Shown here piece by piece: positions 1 through 8,973 of a stretch of DNA of 64,000 nt. The stretch lies in contig JASSUJ010000001.1 of the NCBI GenBank assembly GCA_031963405.1, positions 124,001 through 188,000 of the forward strand, read 5' to 3'. The position numbers and the translations under genes are program-made. Numbering within the stretch: the stretch's first letter is position 1; every line of letters begins with the position of its first letter. This DNA is from JASSUD01 sp031963405 (lineage in GTDB: Bacteria; Pseudomonadota; Gammaproteobacteria; Burkholderiales; Burkholderiaceae). The notes beneath the pieces were generated by a model. The model was not told the origin of the DNA. It saw only the letters and a program-made list of their open reading frames with translations, and ran no database searches.

Positions 1-641
1 GATAAATTTTTATTATTTTCAAAAATATTTCTTAGTAGATCTACTAAGCGGAGTTCATCTATCCTATAAATGCTTGGTTGCAAATTTTCTATATTTAATT
101 TTATATTTTGTATATCTTTTTTTTGCATAATTGCAGCGACAGCAATCCTGCAATTTTCTTTTAATTTTTCAAGATTAAATTCATAAGAAATATCAGCTCC
201 AACATTGGCTGTTGAATCCAATACCTTAGTGATCGACGAGAAAATCTTATCAGGATCCGATTCAATATCATAAATAATTTTTTTTATGCTGTCCTCGCAT
301 GCCTGCATCTGCTCTTTAATCTCATCGGGTAATGGATAGCTTGTATTTATTATTGGTCTTTTTAATACCGACATAGACTGAGCAGTATACTCAACCGGCG
401 ATTTTTCATTGTAAGTCTTGTTTTCTTCGCTAGCTGCAGATTTTTCTGGCCAACATCCTAAAGAGCAATATCCAAAAACGGCAGCTAGCTTCTCTAGGGG
501 ACTACTGCTTATGAATTTTTTAGTCTGAGGAGATTTTTCGCTTGAATTAGAAAGGTATGAGTGTGTTGAATCATAATCTTTTGATCCAGTTGGGCTTTGC
601 AACAAAGGTGTAGTCGTAGCATGATTAATGCGTGAAGTCAT
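1..641 (-). CDS. Hypothetical protein, 3' end cut by window edge
   Basis: An open frame runs without a stop from the ATG at 641 to the window edge, giving at least 213 residues. An AAGGAG ribosome binding site lies just upstream of the ATG. The first 95 residues are rich in Ser, Thr, Asn and Pro (start MTSRINHATTTPLLQSP) and look disordered. The rest is polar and probably helical, with many Lys, Glu, Ile and Asn. There is no signal peptide and I recognise no family. Base composition is clearly more AT-rich than the housekeeping genes of the window. The layout (disordered Ser/Thr-rich N-terminus, helical body, isolated gene) matches several other orphan genes here and would suit a secreted effector, but that is inference. 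Confidence 0.7.
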   Translation of the reverse strand, partial: MTSRINHATTTPLLQSPTGSKDYDSTHSYLSNSSEKSPQTKKFISSSPLEKLAAVFGYCSLGCWPEKSAASEENKTYNEKSPVEYTAQSMSVLKRPIINTSYPLPDEIKEQMQACEDSIKKIIYDIESDPDKIFSSITKVLDSTANVGADISYEFNLEKLKENCRIAVAAIMQKKDIQNIKLNIENLQPSIYRIDELRLVDLLRNIFENNKNL

Positions 642-1015
642 AGAAAATGCTCCTTTTTAGTAATGATTTTCTATAAAAATTTCTTAAAATCTTATTTAGT
701 ATTTCTTAAGAAGTAGTACCTAAAATGTAAAATGGATCAGATATACGCTAGTATTAAGTTTAATCTCATAATTTTTATTGAAATTAAAATAATATGAAAA
801 TCAATGCGAGGAATTTGCAGTTATTGGGACAGCGCTGTTATAAAAATCGCCATGTTTAGGTGACAAAATAAAAAATTATCAGGTGTTCGTCTCGTTCGGA
901 TGAAATTCTTTAACTCAATCAGTTTCTTTTTGCTGAATGATTAATCTTAGATTGAAAAAATTTTATTAAAAATTTTCTAAATTATAGTCGATGTAGCAAC
1001 AACGCCAAAAAAACT
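642..1015. other. AT-rich intergenic region
   Basis: About 370 bp of AT-rich sequence between the edge gene and the phage remnants. I see no open frame with a ribosome binding site, no clear hairpin and no repeat. It should hold the promoter of the leftward gene, but no convincing -35/-10 pair stands out. Confidence 0.5.
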
Positions 1016-1168
1016 AATGAATCAATTAAATGGGTCACTGATAACGATAAAACAATGCCTATTGCAGGCAAGGAAACTTTCTCGCGTGAATACGTGAGCG
1101 AGCTACGCGAAGAAAACCAAGCATGGAAACAGAAATACGAAAAGACACTCGTCTGCCTGCATCGTTAA
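1016..1168 (+). pseudogene. Phage structural gene remnant
   Basis: A short in-frame stretch ending in TAA at 1166-1168 reads NESIKWVTDND, then KETFSREYVSELREENQAWK. It is charged and helical, like the C-terminus of a phage scaffold or minor structural protein. It has no start codon with a ribosome binding site and lies just upstream of a decayed capsid gene, the place expected for a scaffold-type gene. The family assignment is weak. That it is a remnant and not a gene is better supported. Confidence 0.35.
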
Positions 1169-1319
1169 ATTTGCTAGCTTCAGATCATCTATATCAATCA
1201 AGCTAGCTTCAGCATAGATAATGCACTCGTTCGCTACTTGCTGGACCTAGTCATTCCTAAGTCATTCACGATTGGGTCAGTTCAAGATTTGCCACACGTG
1301 GCTTATGAGAAACGCAAAC

Positions 1320-1356
1320 CGACCTATCTCCGTTCAGTATAGGTCGTTTCTTTTAT
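1320..1356 (+). terminator. Probable rho-independent terminator
   Basis: CGACCTAT (1320-1327) pairs with ATAGGTCG (1339-1346), followed by TTTCTTTTATTTT. It lies between the two phage gene remnants on the + strand, so it was probably part of the structural gene unit. Confidence 0.5.
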
Positions 1357-1370
1357 TTTAGGAGAAATAT

Positions 1371-1854
1371 ATGCCGACCCACTGAACTTCCGCCAGCCAT
1401 TCAAGAATGGCTTTCTTGCCCGTGAATTTCAAGTTGGTTTGCAGTCTGTTTTATCGTTTCGCTCGATTGCTGATCGGGAGATATTTGCTAACCAGGTTGG
1501 CGAAACGATTACCAAAATGCGTGTCGGTCTTAAGCCACCTGTAGAGGCGCCAGCTAATCCTGCAACGAATGCAAATCTCGACAACGGCATGACGCCATCC
1601 AGCTATGCGCTTGAGCAATACACATTAGGCATTGCCATGTATTGCGACACGATTGATTTAAACATTGCAAGGAGTCGCCTGGCAATTAAAGATTTGTTTT
1701 TGCAAAACGCAGGCAACAATGGCAAGCAATACGTTTTTTGATGCTTATTTAGGCGGCAATACCTTGGGCAAGGGGACAAGGCGGAATCTAAAATTGTTGA
1801 AGACCGCTAGGTCTTGGAGTTAGCCGCTGATGATATTCGCGGCTTTAAAGCACG
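1371..1854 (+). pseudogene. Decayed phage major capsid-like gene
   Basis: An AGGAGA ribosome binding site precedes the ATG at 1371, but reading from that ATG stops at once. One base later (from 1373) the frame reads ADPLNFRQPFKNGFLAREF and stays open to the stop at 1739, so one base has been lost directly after the start codon. This stretch resembles the N-terminus of a phage coat protein. A further frame change follows: NTFFDAYLGGNT is readable near 1735-1773 and LELAADDIRGFKA near 1815-1853, both plausible later parts of the same protein after internal deletions. The gene is thus a multiply broken fragment of a normally longer (about 300 residue or more) structural protein. Capsid identity is a family inference from memory. 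The frameshifts are directly visible. Confidence 0.55.
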
Positions 1855-1894
1855 ATCCTCCTTGAAGCCATAACTTGCCGTGAGGGGCATTTTT

Positions 1895-2479
1895 TTACTT
1901 TTGCCACCAGAATTTCTGGTGTGCTCGCTTTTCATGCCTCACCTTTGAGCGATAGGGCTTTGATTCTTTATATAGCCTTAAGAATTCGCCTTCATATACC
2001 TTCACTAGCTTAGGCTCTTGGCGGAAGATATTAAAATTTTCTGCGTTTTTAACATCGCCACCTTGAGTGAAATTCATCGAACCAAAGCCCACTGCGCCAT
2101 CTACGATGATGAATTTGTGGTGCATGATTGCATAGCGATGGTTGATTTTAATATCCACCCCCGCATTCGCTAAAAAAGTCGCGCGACTGTATTTAGCTGA
2201 TTCATTGGAAGCATCTAAAACCAAATGCACTTTAACGCCGCGTGCATGCGCTTCTTTAAGCGCTTGCGCGATTTGGTTTGAGGTAAAGCCATAGCCTGCT
2301 AGCAAAACACGCTTTTTTGCTCGTTGAATGAGTCGGGTCACCATCGAGCCGCACGTATGTGTATAGGAAAAGCATGTTTCAACAGAAGCGCCAGAGTTAA
2401 GCACTTGGGTTTCGCTATAGGCTGCAGTGGTAAATACACCGCACAGCAAGGCAGTACATAATTTGGATAGGATTTTCAT
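1895..2479 (-). CDS. PLD-family endonuclease, probably exported
   Basis: A 194-residue protein of the small single-HKD phospholipase D/nuclease class (Nuc type), whose members act as dimers and hydrolyse phosphodiester bonds in DNA. The HxKxxxxD motif is seen in HHKFIIVDGAVGFGSMNF, with the usual downstream G-S-x-N-F. An upstream GTG start would add 14 residues. I prefer the ATG at 2479 because the protein then opens with a signal peptide (MKILSKLCTALLCGVFTTAA, then YSE), implying export to the periplasm. Length fits the family (about 170-200). The gene lies beside decayed phage genes and may have come with that element or an old conjugative element. Two Cys residues soon after the signal peptide (CFSYTHTCGS) could form a disulfide. 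Substrate is unknown. Family assignment is firm. Confidence 0.85.
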   Translation of the reverse strand: MKILSKLCTALLCGVFTTAAYSETQVLNSGASVETCFSYTHTCGSMVTRLIQRAKKRVLLAGYGFTSNQIAQALKEAHARGVKVHLVLDASNESAKYSRATFLANAGVDIKINHRYAIMHHKFIIVDGAVGFGSMNFTQGGDVKNAENFNIFRQEPKLVKVYEGEFLRLYKESKPYRSKVRHEKRAHQKFWWQK

Positions 2480-3139
2480 GAGAGCTACAATTTTGCGACA
2501 AAGGCTGGATTGTACCGACAACTGCTTAATTCTCCCTTTCTCTTTTGAACTTTCACTACCATGGAATATAGGCCGGGTGCTGGTTCGAGTCGTGCAGTCC
2601 CATCAGATTCTTATAAATCAGAGAGTTAAATCGCTACACGCTGGCTAACCAAACGAGAGGTCAAGCGCTGCATTTCGCGCACGCGAAGCTATTACCGGGG
2701 AAGGCGGATTAGCTGTAAGCGGTAGGGAAGGCGAGGCCGCCTTACTGTGAAAGATGGAGAGGTGAGAGCAGAAGGCGTGAGCTTGACCCATCACACGCGT
2801 GGCGGGGTGGAATCGGAAGGTGGAGAAACAGGTGTGTCGAAGTAAAAGTCTTCTTTCAGAAAATGAGGGACCATTTCTATTCATCGAAAGAAAAAATGCT
2901 TGCTAAAAAACGTTTCGCTTGATCGTAAAGTACTTCGCCCAAAGCAGCGCTATCTTGAAGAGCCTAGCTTTTAATACTCAGTAATATTCCGCGTTTAATT
3001 CAACGAACTGCTCGACGAGCGTTTGGTTTTTAACCTCGTCCATACCTATTTTCTTTCTCATTTCATACATATAAACGGTTTAAAATTAGCTTATATAGTT
3101 TGGTATATAGATTGCGTTATGGCGCTCATAGGTAATCTT
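2480..3139. other. Non-coding stretch with a tRNA-like scar
   Basis: About 660 bp with no supported gene. Open frames here have atypical composition and no ribosome binding site. Around 2575-2616 there is a fragment resembling a tRNA T-arm and 3' acceptor strand (GGTTCGAGTC, then AGTCCCATCA), with poor stem pairing and no 5' half. It may be an old attachment-site scar next to the phage remnants. Confidence 0.4.
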
Positions 3140-3565
3140 ATGTCAACAAAAGAAGAGAAAACGGATTTTGCCCAACGATTGAATATTGCTTTAAAGGCTT
3201 CACACCCCTCCAACCTTAAAGTAGTTAAAGGGGGAACTGATTTAGCGCGGCAGTTTAATTTAAAGCATAAAGGCAATAGTGGCGTAACGCCGCAAGCTGC
3301 ACATAAATGGCTAACAGGCCAAGTTATACCCACTCACGACAAAATTAGAACCCTAGCCGAATGGTTAGGGGTGAGTGAACATTGGCTGCGTTACGGGCCA
3401 CCGCCTGAAAGGCTAATGATTACAAATCAGCGGATAAAAAAAATAAAACATCCGCTTTCACCTCAGACATTAAAATTAATCGAAAACATTGAAACATTGC
3501 CTAAGCATCAGCGTTATTTGGTGGAAGAAATAGTGAGGGAGTTTCTGGGAAATTTCCCTGAATAA
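3140..3565 (+). CDS. XRE-like phage-type transcriptional regulator
   Basis: A DNA-binding protein of 141 residues. Residues about 8-75 form a helix-turn-helix of the kind found in small Burkholderiales phage repressors: DFAQRLNIALKA, then a basic segment, GVTPQAAHKWLTGQVIP as the recognition region, and a closing helix KIRTLAEWLGVSEHWLRYG. The frame is open upstream to 3023, but the ATG at 3140 is preceded by AGGT and starts MSTKEEKTDFAQRL as expected, so I chose it. The C-terminal 45 residues are basic and helical. There is no peptidase domain, so it would not be a LexA-type cleavable repressor. It stands alone near decayed phage genes and is probably a surviving prophage regulator. Its operator is not identifiable. 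Confidence 0.75.
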   Translation: MSTKEEKTDFAQRLNIALKASHPSNLKVVKGGTDLARQFNLKHKGNSGVTPQAAHKWLTGQVIPTHDKIRTLAEWLGVSEHWLRYGPPPERLMITNQRIKKIKHPLSPQTLKLIENIETLPKHQRYLVEEIVREFLGNFPE

Positions 3566-4066
3566 TCAATTAGGCAGTTAATACGCAGGCTAATAGAAGG
3601 AGGGGCCGGCAATGGTGATATCTGAGCATTGTATTGCTGGGGCAGGTTATCCATGAGCACCCTGCTTTTTCTGGAAGGCAGTTTTTTGGAAAAACGGCAT
3701 TCTCTTCAAAAGGCTTAGTGCTCGCCTCTTTTCACCTCTTCAATGAGAATACAACCTAAATTACCAAGCTACCATTAGCGGGGTGAGGTGGTTAAGTTTT
3801 AACCTCTCCTGCATTGCCTTTAGCCTATACAAAAAATCATCCATCAAACAGCTCGTATTAAAAATACTCTATTTGTCCTATACCAGAGCAAAAAAATAGG
3901 ATAGGTTCTTACCTTTAAAGTTAAATTATTGTAAAGAGTAATATCGAAGATGCAGTATGTAGTGGGCGCTACATAGAAAGAAGCCAGAGTTCATGGATTA
4001 CCAATTTTATTTTTAAATCAATAAAATAAAATTCTCATTTTTTATTAAATTAAGTAAGGAATTTCT
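3566..4066. other. Intergenic region without a recognised gene
   Basis: 500 bp between the regulator and a small membrane protein gene. No open frame with coding character is seen. The last 60 bp are very AT-rich and probably hold the promoter of the downstream gene. Confidence 0.45.
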
Positions 4067-4540
4067 ATGGAAAATAATACGATCACCCATTTGTCGTATC
4101 CGCTAACAATTCATCAAAATTATAATAATATTAATACGCAAAATTATCAGCCCCAACAAGAACGCTACTTTCTATTGGATCCTGAAGGTCGGCCTATGAA
4201 TCTTGCAGGTTTACTTCTTTCGTTATCAGAGTCTACAAGCAAGTTAATAAATTTATCTGTGGAAGATATAGCTATATTGTCAAAAAATTTTTCTCACTCA
4301 TCTAATGAACAATTAGAGAGATCCATAAATCTCATTTGTTATGGTAAAGGAATGTTAGCGTCAACAGTACTGTTAGGAATAGCTTGCACGATCTCTTCAC
4401 TGGCTGGCATGACACTACCCTTCTTTATGTATGCCTTACTTGCGATGGGCATTTTCACATCAGGAAGTATGATTATGCAATGCAAAAATATACGCCAGCA
4501 AGTAATTAGAGATGAGTATCATCAGCTATTAAGAGCTTGA
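4067..4540 (+). CDS. Small membrane protein, unknown function
   Basis: A 157-residue protein starting at an ATG with a good ribosome binding site (TAAGGAATTTCT). The first 35 residues are Asn/Thr/Gln/Tyr-rich and probably disordered (NYNNINTQNYQPQQER). A helical segment follows, and residues about 103-147 form a hydrophobic hairpin of two membrane segments (ASTVLLGIACTISSLAG and LPFFMYALLAMGIFTSG) ending in a basic tail. A short soluble head with a two-helix membrane hairpin near the C-terminus is a layout seen in some proteins inserted into host membranes, but also in ordinary inner-membrane proteins. No family is recognised. Composition is AT-rich like the other orphans of this window. Confidence 0.7.
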   Translation: MENNTITHLSYPLTIHQNYNNINTQNYQPQQERYFLLDPEGRPMNLAGLLLSLSESTSKLINLSVEDIAILSKNFSHSSNEQLERSINLICYGKGMLASTVLLGIACTISSLAGMTLPFFMYALLAMGIFTSGSMIMQCKNIRQQVIRDEYHQLLRA

Positions 4541-4705
4541 TTAATTTAATTGAAAAAATACATATAGATTTCGCGCACTAATAAGCAAATTTGCCGATAC
4601 CTTTACATCTCGCTTAACACATTCAATCCAATTCAAGTGAAATGTAAAGGCATTGCTAAGTATTTAAAAAAACGGTGCTCATTGGACTCTCTTGATGAAC
4701 CCGTT

Positions 4706-5365
4706 TTAAATGCCAAAGCTAAATGCCATCTGCGCAAAACGTAAATTAAGTAGAGGTTTATGCCCACTCAGAAAAGCTAAAGGTCCTTCAGCTGCGATTG
4801 TCCAGTCTCCTGAGCCAAGTTGCACGCGCGCCAGCAAATGACCTTCGGTTACTTGAATCGCACCACTCTCCGACCACTGTGCAGTTGGCAATGAAATACG
4901 CCACCAACCAGGCAAAGTAAAGCCTGGACGAAATTGAAATGAGGCAATTGCTTGTCCATTTGCCGTGGCACTGGCCTCAAAAATTGTGCTGTCACTCAGC
5001 TCGAAGGCGCCCAATTGTTTTGGAATGCCCCACAATGCGCGACCACCTGCCACAGAAGCCGGGCTATCGACCCAGGCGTGAGTAATAGAACCTAAGCGCC
5101 GATGATTCGCTTTCACCTGAACGATGAGGATTAATTCGTTGTATTCCAGAACACTGCCTGGCGTATAGGTCACCCACCCGGTGACCACCGTGGCGCGCCC
5201 AAAACGAATCACTGGCTCAACACCTGCTGGAAAAACAATGGGTAAATCTTTGATTGGAATTTGCCATATTGACATATGCCCTGTGCCGCCAAGACGCCAA
5301 GGGGAAGGGGGATAATTTATCCCCTCTGCATCGGTAAGCCAACTTGATGGTGTCCGCAACTTCAT
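4706..5365 (-). CDS. Acetoacetate decarboxylase-family protein
   Basis: A 219-residue protein resembling the acetoacetate decarboxylase fold. The signature region reads GGRALWGIPKQLGAFE, where the Lys of IPK matches the Schiff-base lysine. The neighbouring Lys that lowers its pKa in true decarboxylases appears replaced by Gln (KQ instead of KK). The N-terminal part (PPSPWRLGGTGHMSIWQIP) and the middle (YNELILIVQVK) also fit the family. Proteins of this superfamily that lack parts of the decarboxylase site can be cyclases, dehydratases or aldolases, so the reaction should not be assumed. It lies on the same strand as the crt operon but is separated from it by the convergent synthase-dxs pair, so it is a neighbour of the carotenoid cluster and not part of that operon. 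No ribosome binding site is obvious before the ATG. Confidence 0.7.
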   Translation of the reverse strand: MKLRTPSSWLTDAEGINYPPSPWRLGGTGHMSIWQIPIKDLPIVFPAGVEPVIRFGRATVVTGWVTYTPGSVLEYNELILIVQVKANHRRLGSITHAWVDSPASVAGGRALWGIPKQLGAFELSDSTIFEASATANGQAIASFQFRPGFTLPGWWRISLPTAQWSESGAIQVTEGHLLARVQLGSGDWTIAAEGPLAFLSGHKPLLNLRFAQMAFSFGI

Positions 5366-5406
5366 TATGTATTTTTATGGTGTGATTTTGCTTGCTGACT
5401 CAGCAA

Positions 5407-5501
5407 TAGGCTTCTTTCGGCGTCTAGTAGCAAGGCATGCCGACGACAGTACATTAATCCGGGGAGGCATAACGCCGCTACGAGGTTTCGAGAGAAGTCT
5501 A
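5407..5501. repeat. Family A inverted-repeat element, degenerate
   Basis: Both ends match the family A terminal repeat (consensus TAGACCTCTTTCGAAACC): left TAGGCTTCTTTCGG, right CGAGGTTTCGAGAGAAGTCTA. The centre has the same layout as the better copies at 38117 and 49993. It lies between the decarboxylase-like gene and the synthase gene. Confidence 0.6.
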
Positions 5502-5826
5502 ATGGCAAAAATGGCGATCGATCTATATACCCTACTTATCCGGTAAAACATCCATGCGAAAATTTGCTGCATGGCGGCTACCTTTATGTTTGCCACATCC
5601 CGTGGTTGATTTCAAAAATACACTGTAAAGCCTGTCAGACGCGAGCTCATTTCACTAAAACGCCTGCTTAACTTCGCCAAGCTAATCAAAATTTCGCAAA
5701 AATTAGGCGCTAAGCAGCAGCATCCCGCATATTTTTAATTAACTGCATTGAACTCTATGCAGTCATTTTTAAATAGCTCCTAGTACGGTAAATTTGCCTG
5801 TTGTGATTAGAATTAATTTAAGAAAT

Positions 5827-5953
5827 GTCTAAAAGGTTGTCAGCGTATTTGCCAAACCTTGAAGGACGGAGCGCAGAAACTGGAGCGTACATAGACGTAC
5901 GTGAGGATTCTGAGCACCGCCCCGCATCTCACAAATACGCAGATCACGGCCTT
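5827..5953. repeat. Family C inverted-repeat element
   Basis: Left arm GTCTAAAAGGTTGTCAG and inner segments such as GGACGGAGCGCAGAAAC and GAGGATTCTGAGCACCGCC match the clean copy at 38254-38401. The right arm ends in GGCCTTTTGGGG. The element lies directly upstream of the polyprenyl synthase gene and runs under the 5' part of its longest possible frame. Confidence 0.6.
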
Positions 5954-6032
5954 TTGGGGATTGATGAAATGCGTTCTACATGTAGGTGCCAGAAACGGAC
6001 ATAAACCCTCGCCTCATACGGAGAAGATTATC

Positions 6033-7073
6033 GTGGCGTCTGTTGATTCCTGCCCTATAGCTGCCCACGCGGCTTACCCACAATTTTCCGTTCAATTCAG
6101 TAAAAGTGCCTGTAAGCCAGTGGTTTGTGCAGAAAACCCAATTTCTTCTTTCGACGCTAGCGACCTCGATTTAGCTGAAATTATTGCGCGTATGCAAACA
6201 GCGACTGCGCTTAAAAACAAAGGACTGCTTGACGAAGCCACTAACTACCATTTAGCTAGTGGCGGCAGTGCTTGGCGCGCCCGCCTGGCACTTGCGGCTA
6301 GCGCTACCCTAGGAATATCTCGCACTGATGCGGTTAATCTTGGAACTGCTTGCGAATTGATCCATCAAGCCTCGATTGTTCACGATGACGTGCAAGACCA
6401 GATACCTGTGCGGCGTAATCAACCCACCTGTGCGGCGCGCTTCGGTGCAGCTACTGCAATCTGTGTTGGAGATCATTTGCTGGCCACTGCTTTTGGTGTG
6501 CTGGCGGAAACTGGCTCCGCTAAGCTGATCAGATGTTTTGCGGAACGCTTAGGGAGCATGATGAGTGGGCAAACGGAAGAGTTCCATCCGACCCTGTGGC
6601 GCACTATCTCGCCCACTCATTACGGCAATATTATTGAAGCCAAAACAGGCGTGTTAGCAGCGCTACCCATTGAAGGAGCAGTGTTGTTGGCTGACCAACC
6701 AGCTGTCATCGCTAATTCAGCCATACAAGCTGCACGCTTGCTAGGCGCTGCTTTTCAAATCAATGATGATATTGAGGATCTACAAGAAGATCTAGCGCGC
6801 GGCGCGCTGAATGGAAGCGTGGTCTACTATCTGGCGATGGCCACGCCAGAAGAGCGAGCAGCGTTACTAACATTGCTGGAACGTGCGCCTGATTGCGCTG
6901 CTGCTGTGGCCTGGATGCCTCGAATGGACACCGCTGTGCAGCGTTGCAGCGCGCTTGCGATCAATCTGCTGAATGAAAGCATTGCGCTAGCCGTGGCTAC
7001 GCCGCTACAAGAAATCTTAACAGCAGCCGCCACTAAGCTGTTGCTTCGCCATTTACCGAGCACCCAACTATGA
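6033..7073 (+). CDS. Polyprenyl (probably geranylgeranyl) diphosphate synthase
   Basis: A trans-isoprenyl diphosphate synthase that condenses IPP with an allylic diphosphate in the cytoplasm. The first Asp-rich motif is DDVQD in HQASIVHDDVQDQIPVRR and the second is DDIED in GAAFQINDDIEDLQED, both Mg-diphosphate binding. The FQ before the second motif is also conserved. Chain length cannot be read safely, but the neighbouring phytoene synthase needs C20 GGPP, so a CrtE role is the natural inference. The frame is open back to a GTG at 5901, inside a repeat element. I chose the GTG at 6033 because GGAG lies at the right distance before it, giving 346 residues, usual for the family. The stop overlaps the dxs start (ATGA), so the two are translationally coupled. 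The first 45 residues are Ser/Pro-rich and not conserved in type. Confidence 0.85.
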   Translation: MASVDSCPIAAHAAYPQFSVQFSKSACKPVVCAENPISSFDASDLDLAEIIARMQTATALKNKGLLDEATNYHLASGGSAWRARLALAASATLGISRTDAVNLGTACELIHQASIVHDDVQDQIPVRRNQPTCAARFGAATAICVGDHLLATAFGVLAETGSAKLIRCFAERLGSMMSGQTEEFHPTLWRTISPTHYGNIIEAKTGVLAALPIEGAVLLADQPAVIANSAIQAARLLGAAFQINDDIEDLQEDLARGALNGSVVYYLAMATPEERAALLTLLERAPDCAAAVAWMPRMDTAVQRCSALAINLLNESIALAVATPLQEILTAAATKLLLRHLPSTQL

Positions 7074-8968
7074 AATACGATCTTCTCAACACCATTAATA
7101 CGCCTAAGGATTTACGCCAACTTAAAACCAGCCAGCTTAAGCAATTAGCGCGAGAATTAAGAGCCTTTGTATTAGAGAGCGTATCGAGCACGGGCGGACA
7201 TCTGTCGTCCAACCTGGGCACAGTGGAATTAACCATTGCATTGCATTATGTTTTCAATACGCCCCAAGATCGTATCGTCTGGGATGTCGGTCATCAAAGC
7301 TATCCGCACAAGATTCTGACAGGCCGCCGAGAGGCTATGGCAACACTGCGTCAATGGGAAGGTATCTCGGGCTTCCCGCGGCGCGATGAATCTATTTACG
7401 ACACTTTTGGCACGGCCCATTCAAGCACTTCTATTTCAGCCGCTTTAGGAATGGCGCTAGCAGCTAAGAACCAAGGACAAGCACGCCACTGCATCGCCGT
7501 CATCGGCGATGGTGCAATAACGGCAGGCATGGCATTCGAAGCGATGAATAATGCGGGTGTATATAGCGATTTGCCGCTCATCGTGATTTTGAATGACAAC
7601 GACATGTCAATTTCTCCACCCGTAGGCGCGCTCCATCACCATTTAACGCACTTGATGGCAGGCAAATTTTATACGGCAGCGCGGCGCGAGGGTGCAAGGG
7701 AGGCACTAAGCAGATCCTTAGAAATAGCACCCGAGATTGAAAGTCATGCCGAAGATAGGATGGCGCCTGCGACGCTATTTGAGGAATTAGGATTTAACTA
7801 TCTTGGCCCCATCGATGGGCACAATCTTAATGCGCTTATTTCGACTTTGCGCAACCTTAAACAACTGCAAGGTCCACAATTCTTGCATGTGGTTACACGC
7901 AAAGGACAAGGCTATAAGCCTGCAGAAGCCGATCCGGTGCTCTATCATGGCCCCGGAAAATTCAATCCCCAAGAAGGTGTCAAGCCAAGCAAGAGTCGTC
8001 TTCCCACCTATACTCAAGTTTTTGGCGACTGGCTGTGCGATATGGCCGCACAGGATGAACGTGTGGTCGGTATTACCCCGGCGATGCGCGAAGGCTCAGG
8101 ACTTGTGGCATTTGCACAGCGCTTTCCTACACGGTATTACGATGTAGGGATTGCCGAACAGCATGCGGTAACGTTTGCAGGCGGGTTAGCGGTCGAAGGG
8201 ATGAAGCCAGTGGTGGCCATTTATTCCACCTTTTTGCAGCGGGCTTATGATCAATTGATTCACGATATTGCACTACAAAATCTGCCAGTTATTTTTGCTT
8301 TAGACCGAGCAGGTTTAGTCGGCGCAGATGGCGCAACACATGCCGGTGCTTATGATTTAGCCTATTTGCGCTGTATCCCGAATATGGTAGTCATGGCTCC
8401 TACAGATGAAAATGAATGCCGGCAAATGCTGTATACGGCTTTTATGCACAATGGGCCAGCTGCGGTGCGTTATCCACGTGGCACAGGATTAGGCGTAGAG
8501 ATCCAGCAAGCGATGACAGCGCTGCCGCTAGGACAAGGAGAAATCCGGCGTGAATCTAGCGCGCTGCCAGGACAGCGCGTGGCATTATTAGCGTTTGGCA
8601 GTATGCTCGGGCCAGCGCTGACGGCGGCAGAATCGCTAGATGCGACAGTGGCAAATATGCGTTTTGTTAAACCACTCGATGAAGCGCTTCTCAAAAACTT
8701 GGCAGCCAATCATGATTATCTAGTAACCATCGAGGAAGGATGCGTGCATGGGGGGGCAGGATCGGCCTGCATAGAGGCATTGCTCACTGCCGGAGTGTCT
8801 TGCCAGATTCTGCAATTGGGCCTTCCCGACCGCTTTATCGAACACGGTGAGCCCGCACAGTTATTAGCTTTATGTGGCTTGGATGCAGCAGGCATTATTC
8901 ATTCGATTGAAGAGCGTTTCGGTTTATCAGCGTTTAAAATTGTTAATTCGTCTAAATTAGCTGCATAA
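7070..8968 (+). CDS. dxs: 1-deoxy-D-xylulose-5-phosphate synthase
   Basis: A thiamine-diphosphate enzyme that joins pyruvate and glyceraldehyde 3-phosphate, the first and often limiting step of the MEP isoprenoid pathway. At 632 residues it is slightly longer than E. coli Dxs (620). It shows the N-terminal VWDVGHQSYPHKILTGR, the ThDP motif GDGAITAGMAFEAMNNAG around residues 147-164, the transketolase-like centre VGIAEQHAVTFAGG, and DRAGLVGADGATHAGAYD. The C-terminal domain is complete. The start overlaps the end of the polyprenyl synthase gene by four bases, so flux into C5 units and their chain elongation are expressed together. A MITE-like element begins only 5 bp after the stop and may act as the transcript end. 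Confidence 0.96.
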   Translation: MKYDLLNTINTPKDLRQLKTSQLKQLARELRAFVLESVSSTGGHLSSNLGTVELTIALHYVFNTPQDRIVWDVGHQSYPHKILTGRREAMATLRQWEGISGFPRRDESIYDTFGTAHSSTSISAALGMALAAKNQGQARHCIAVIGDGAITAGMAFEAMNNAGVYSDLPLIVILNDNDMSISPPVGALHHHLTHLMAGKFYTAARREGAREALSRSLEIAPEIESHAEDRMAPATLFEELGFNYLGPIDGHNLNALISTLRNLKQLQGPQFLHVVTRKGQGYKPAEADPVLYHGPGKFNPQEGVKPSKSRLPTYTQVFGDWLCDMAAQDERVVGITPAMREGSGLVAFAQRFPTRYYDVGIAEQHAVTFAGGLAVEGMKPVVAIYSTFLQRAYDQLIHDIALQNLPVIFALDRAGLVGADGATHAGAYDLAYLRCIPNMVVMAPTDENECRQMLYTAFMHNGPAAVRYPRGTGLGVEIQQAMTALPLGQGEIRRESSALPGQRVALLAFGSMLGPALTAAESLDATVANMRFVKPLDEALLKNLAANHDYLVTIEEGCVHGGAGSACIEALLTAGVSCQILQLGLPDRFIEHGEPAQLLALCGLDAAGIIHSIEERFGLSAFKIVNSSKLAA

Positions 8969-8973
8969 AACAT

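Noticed and set aside
2645..2884. 79-residue leftward frame in the gap before the regulator
   Set aside because: His/Arg/Ser-rich translation without a family, no ribosome binding site, AG-rich low-complexity template.
5375..5596. 73-residue leftward frame next to the decarboxylase-like gene
   Set aside because: Most of it lies in a degenerate family A repeat; no ribosome binding site.
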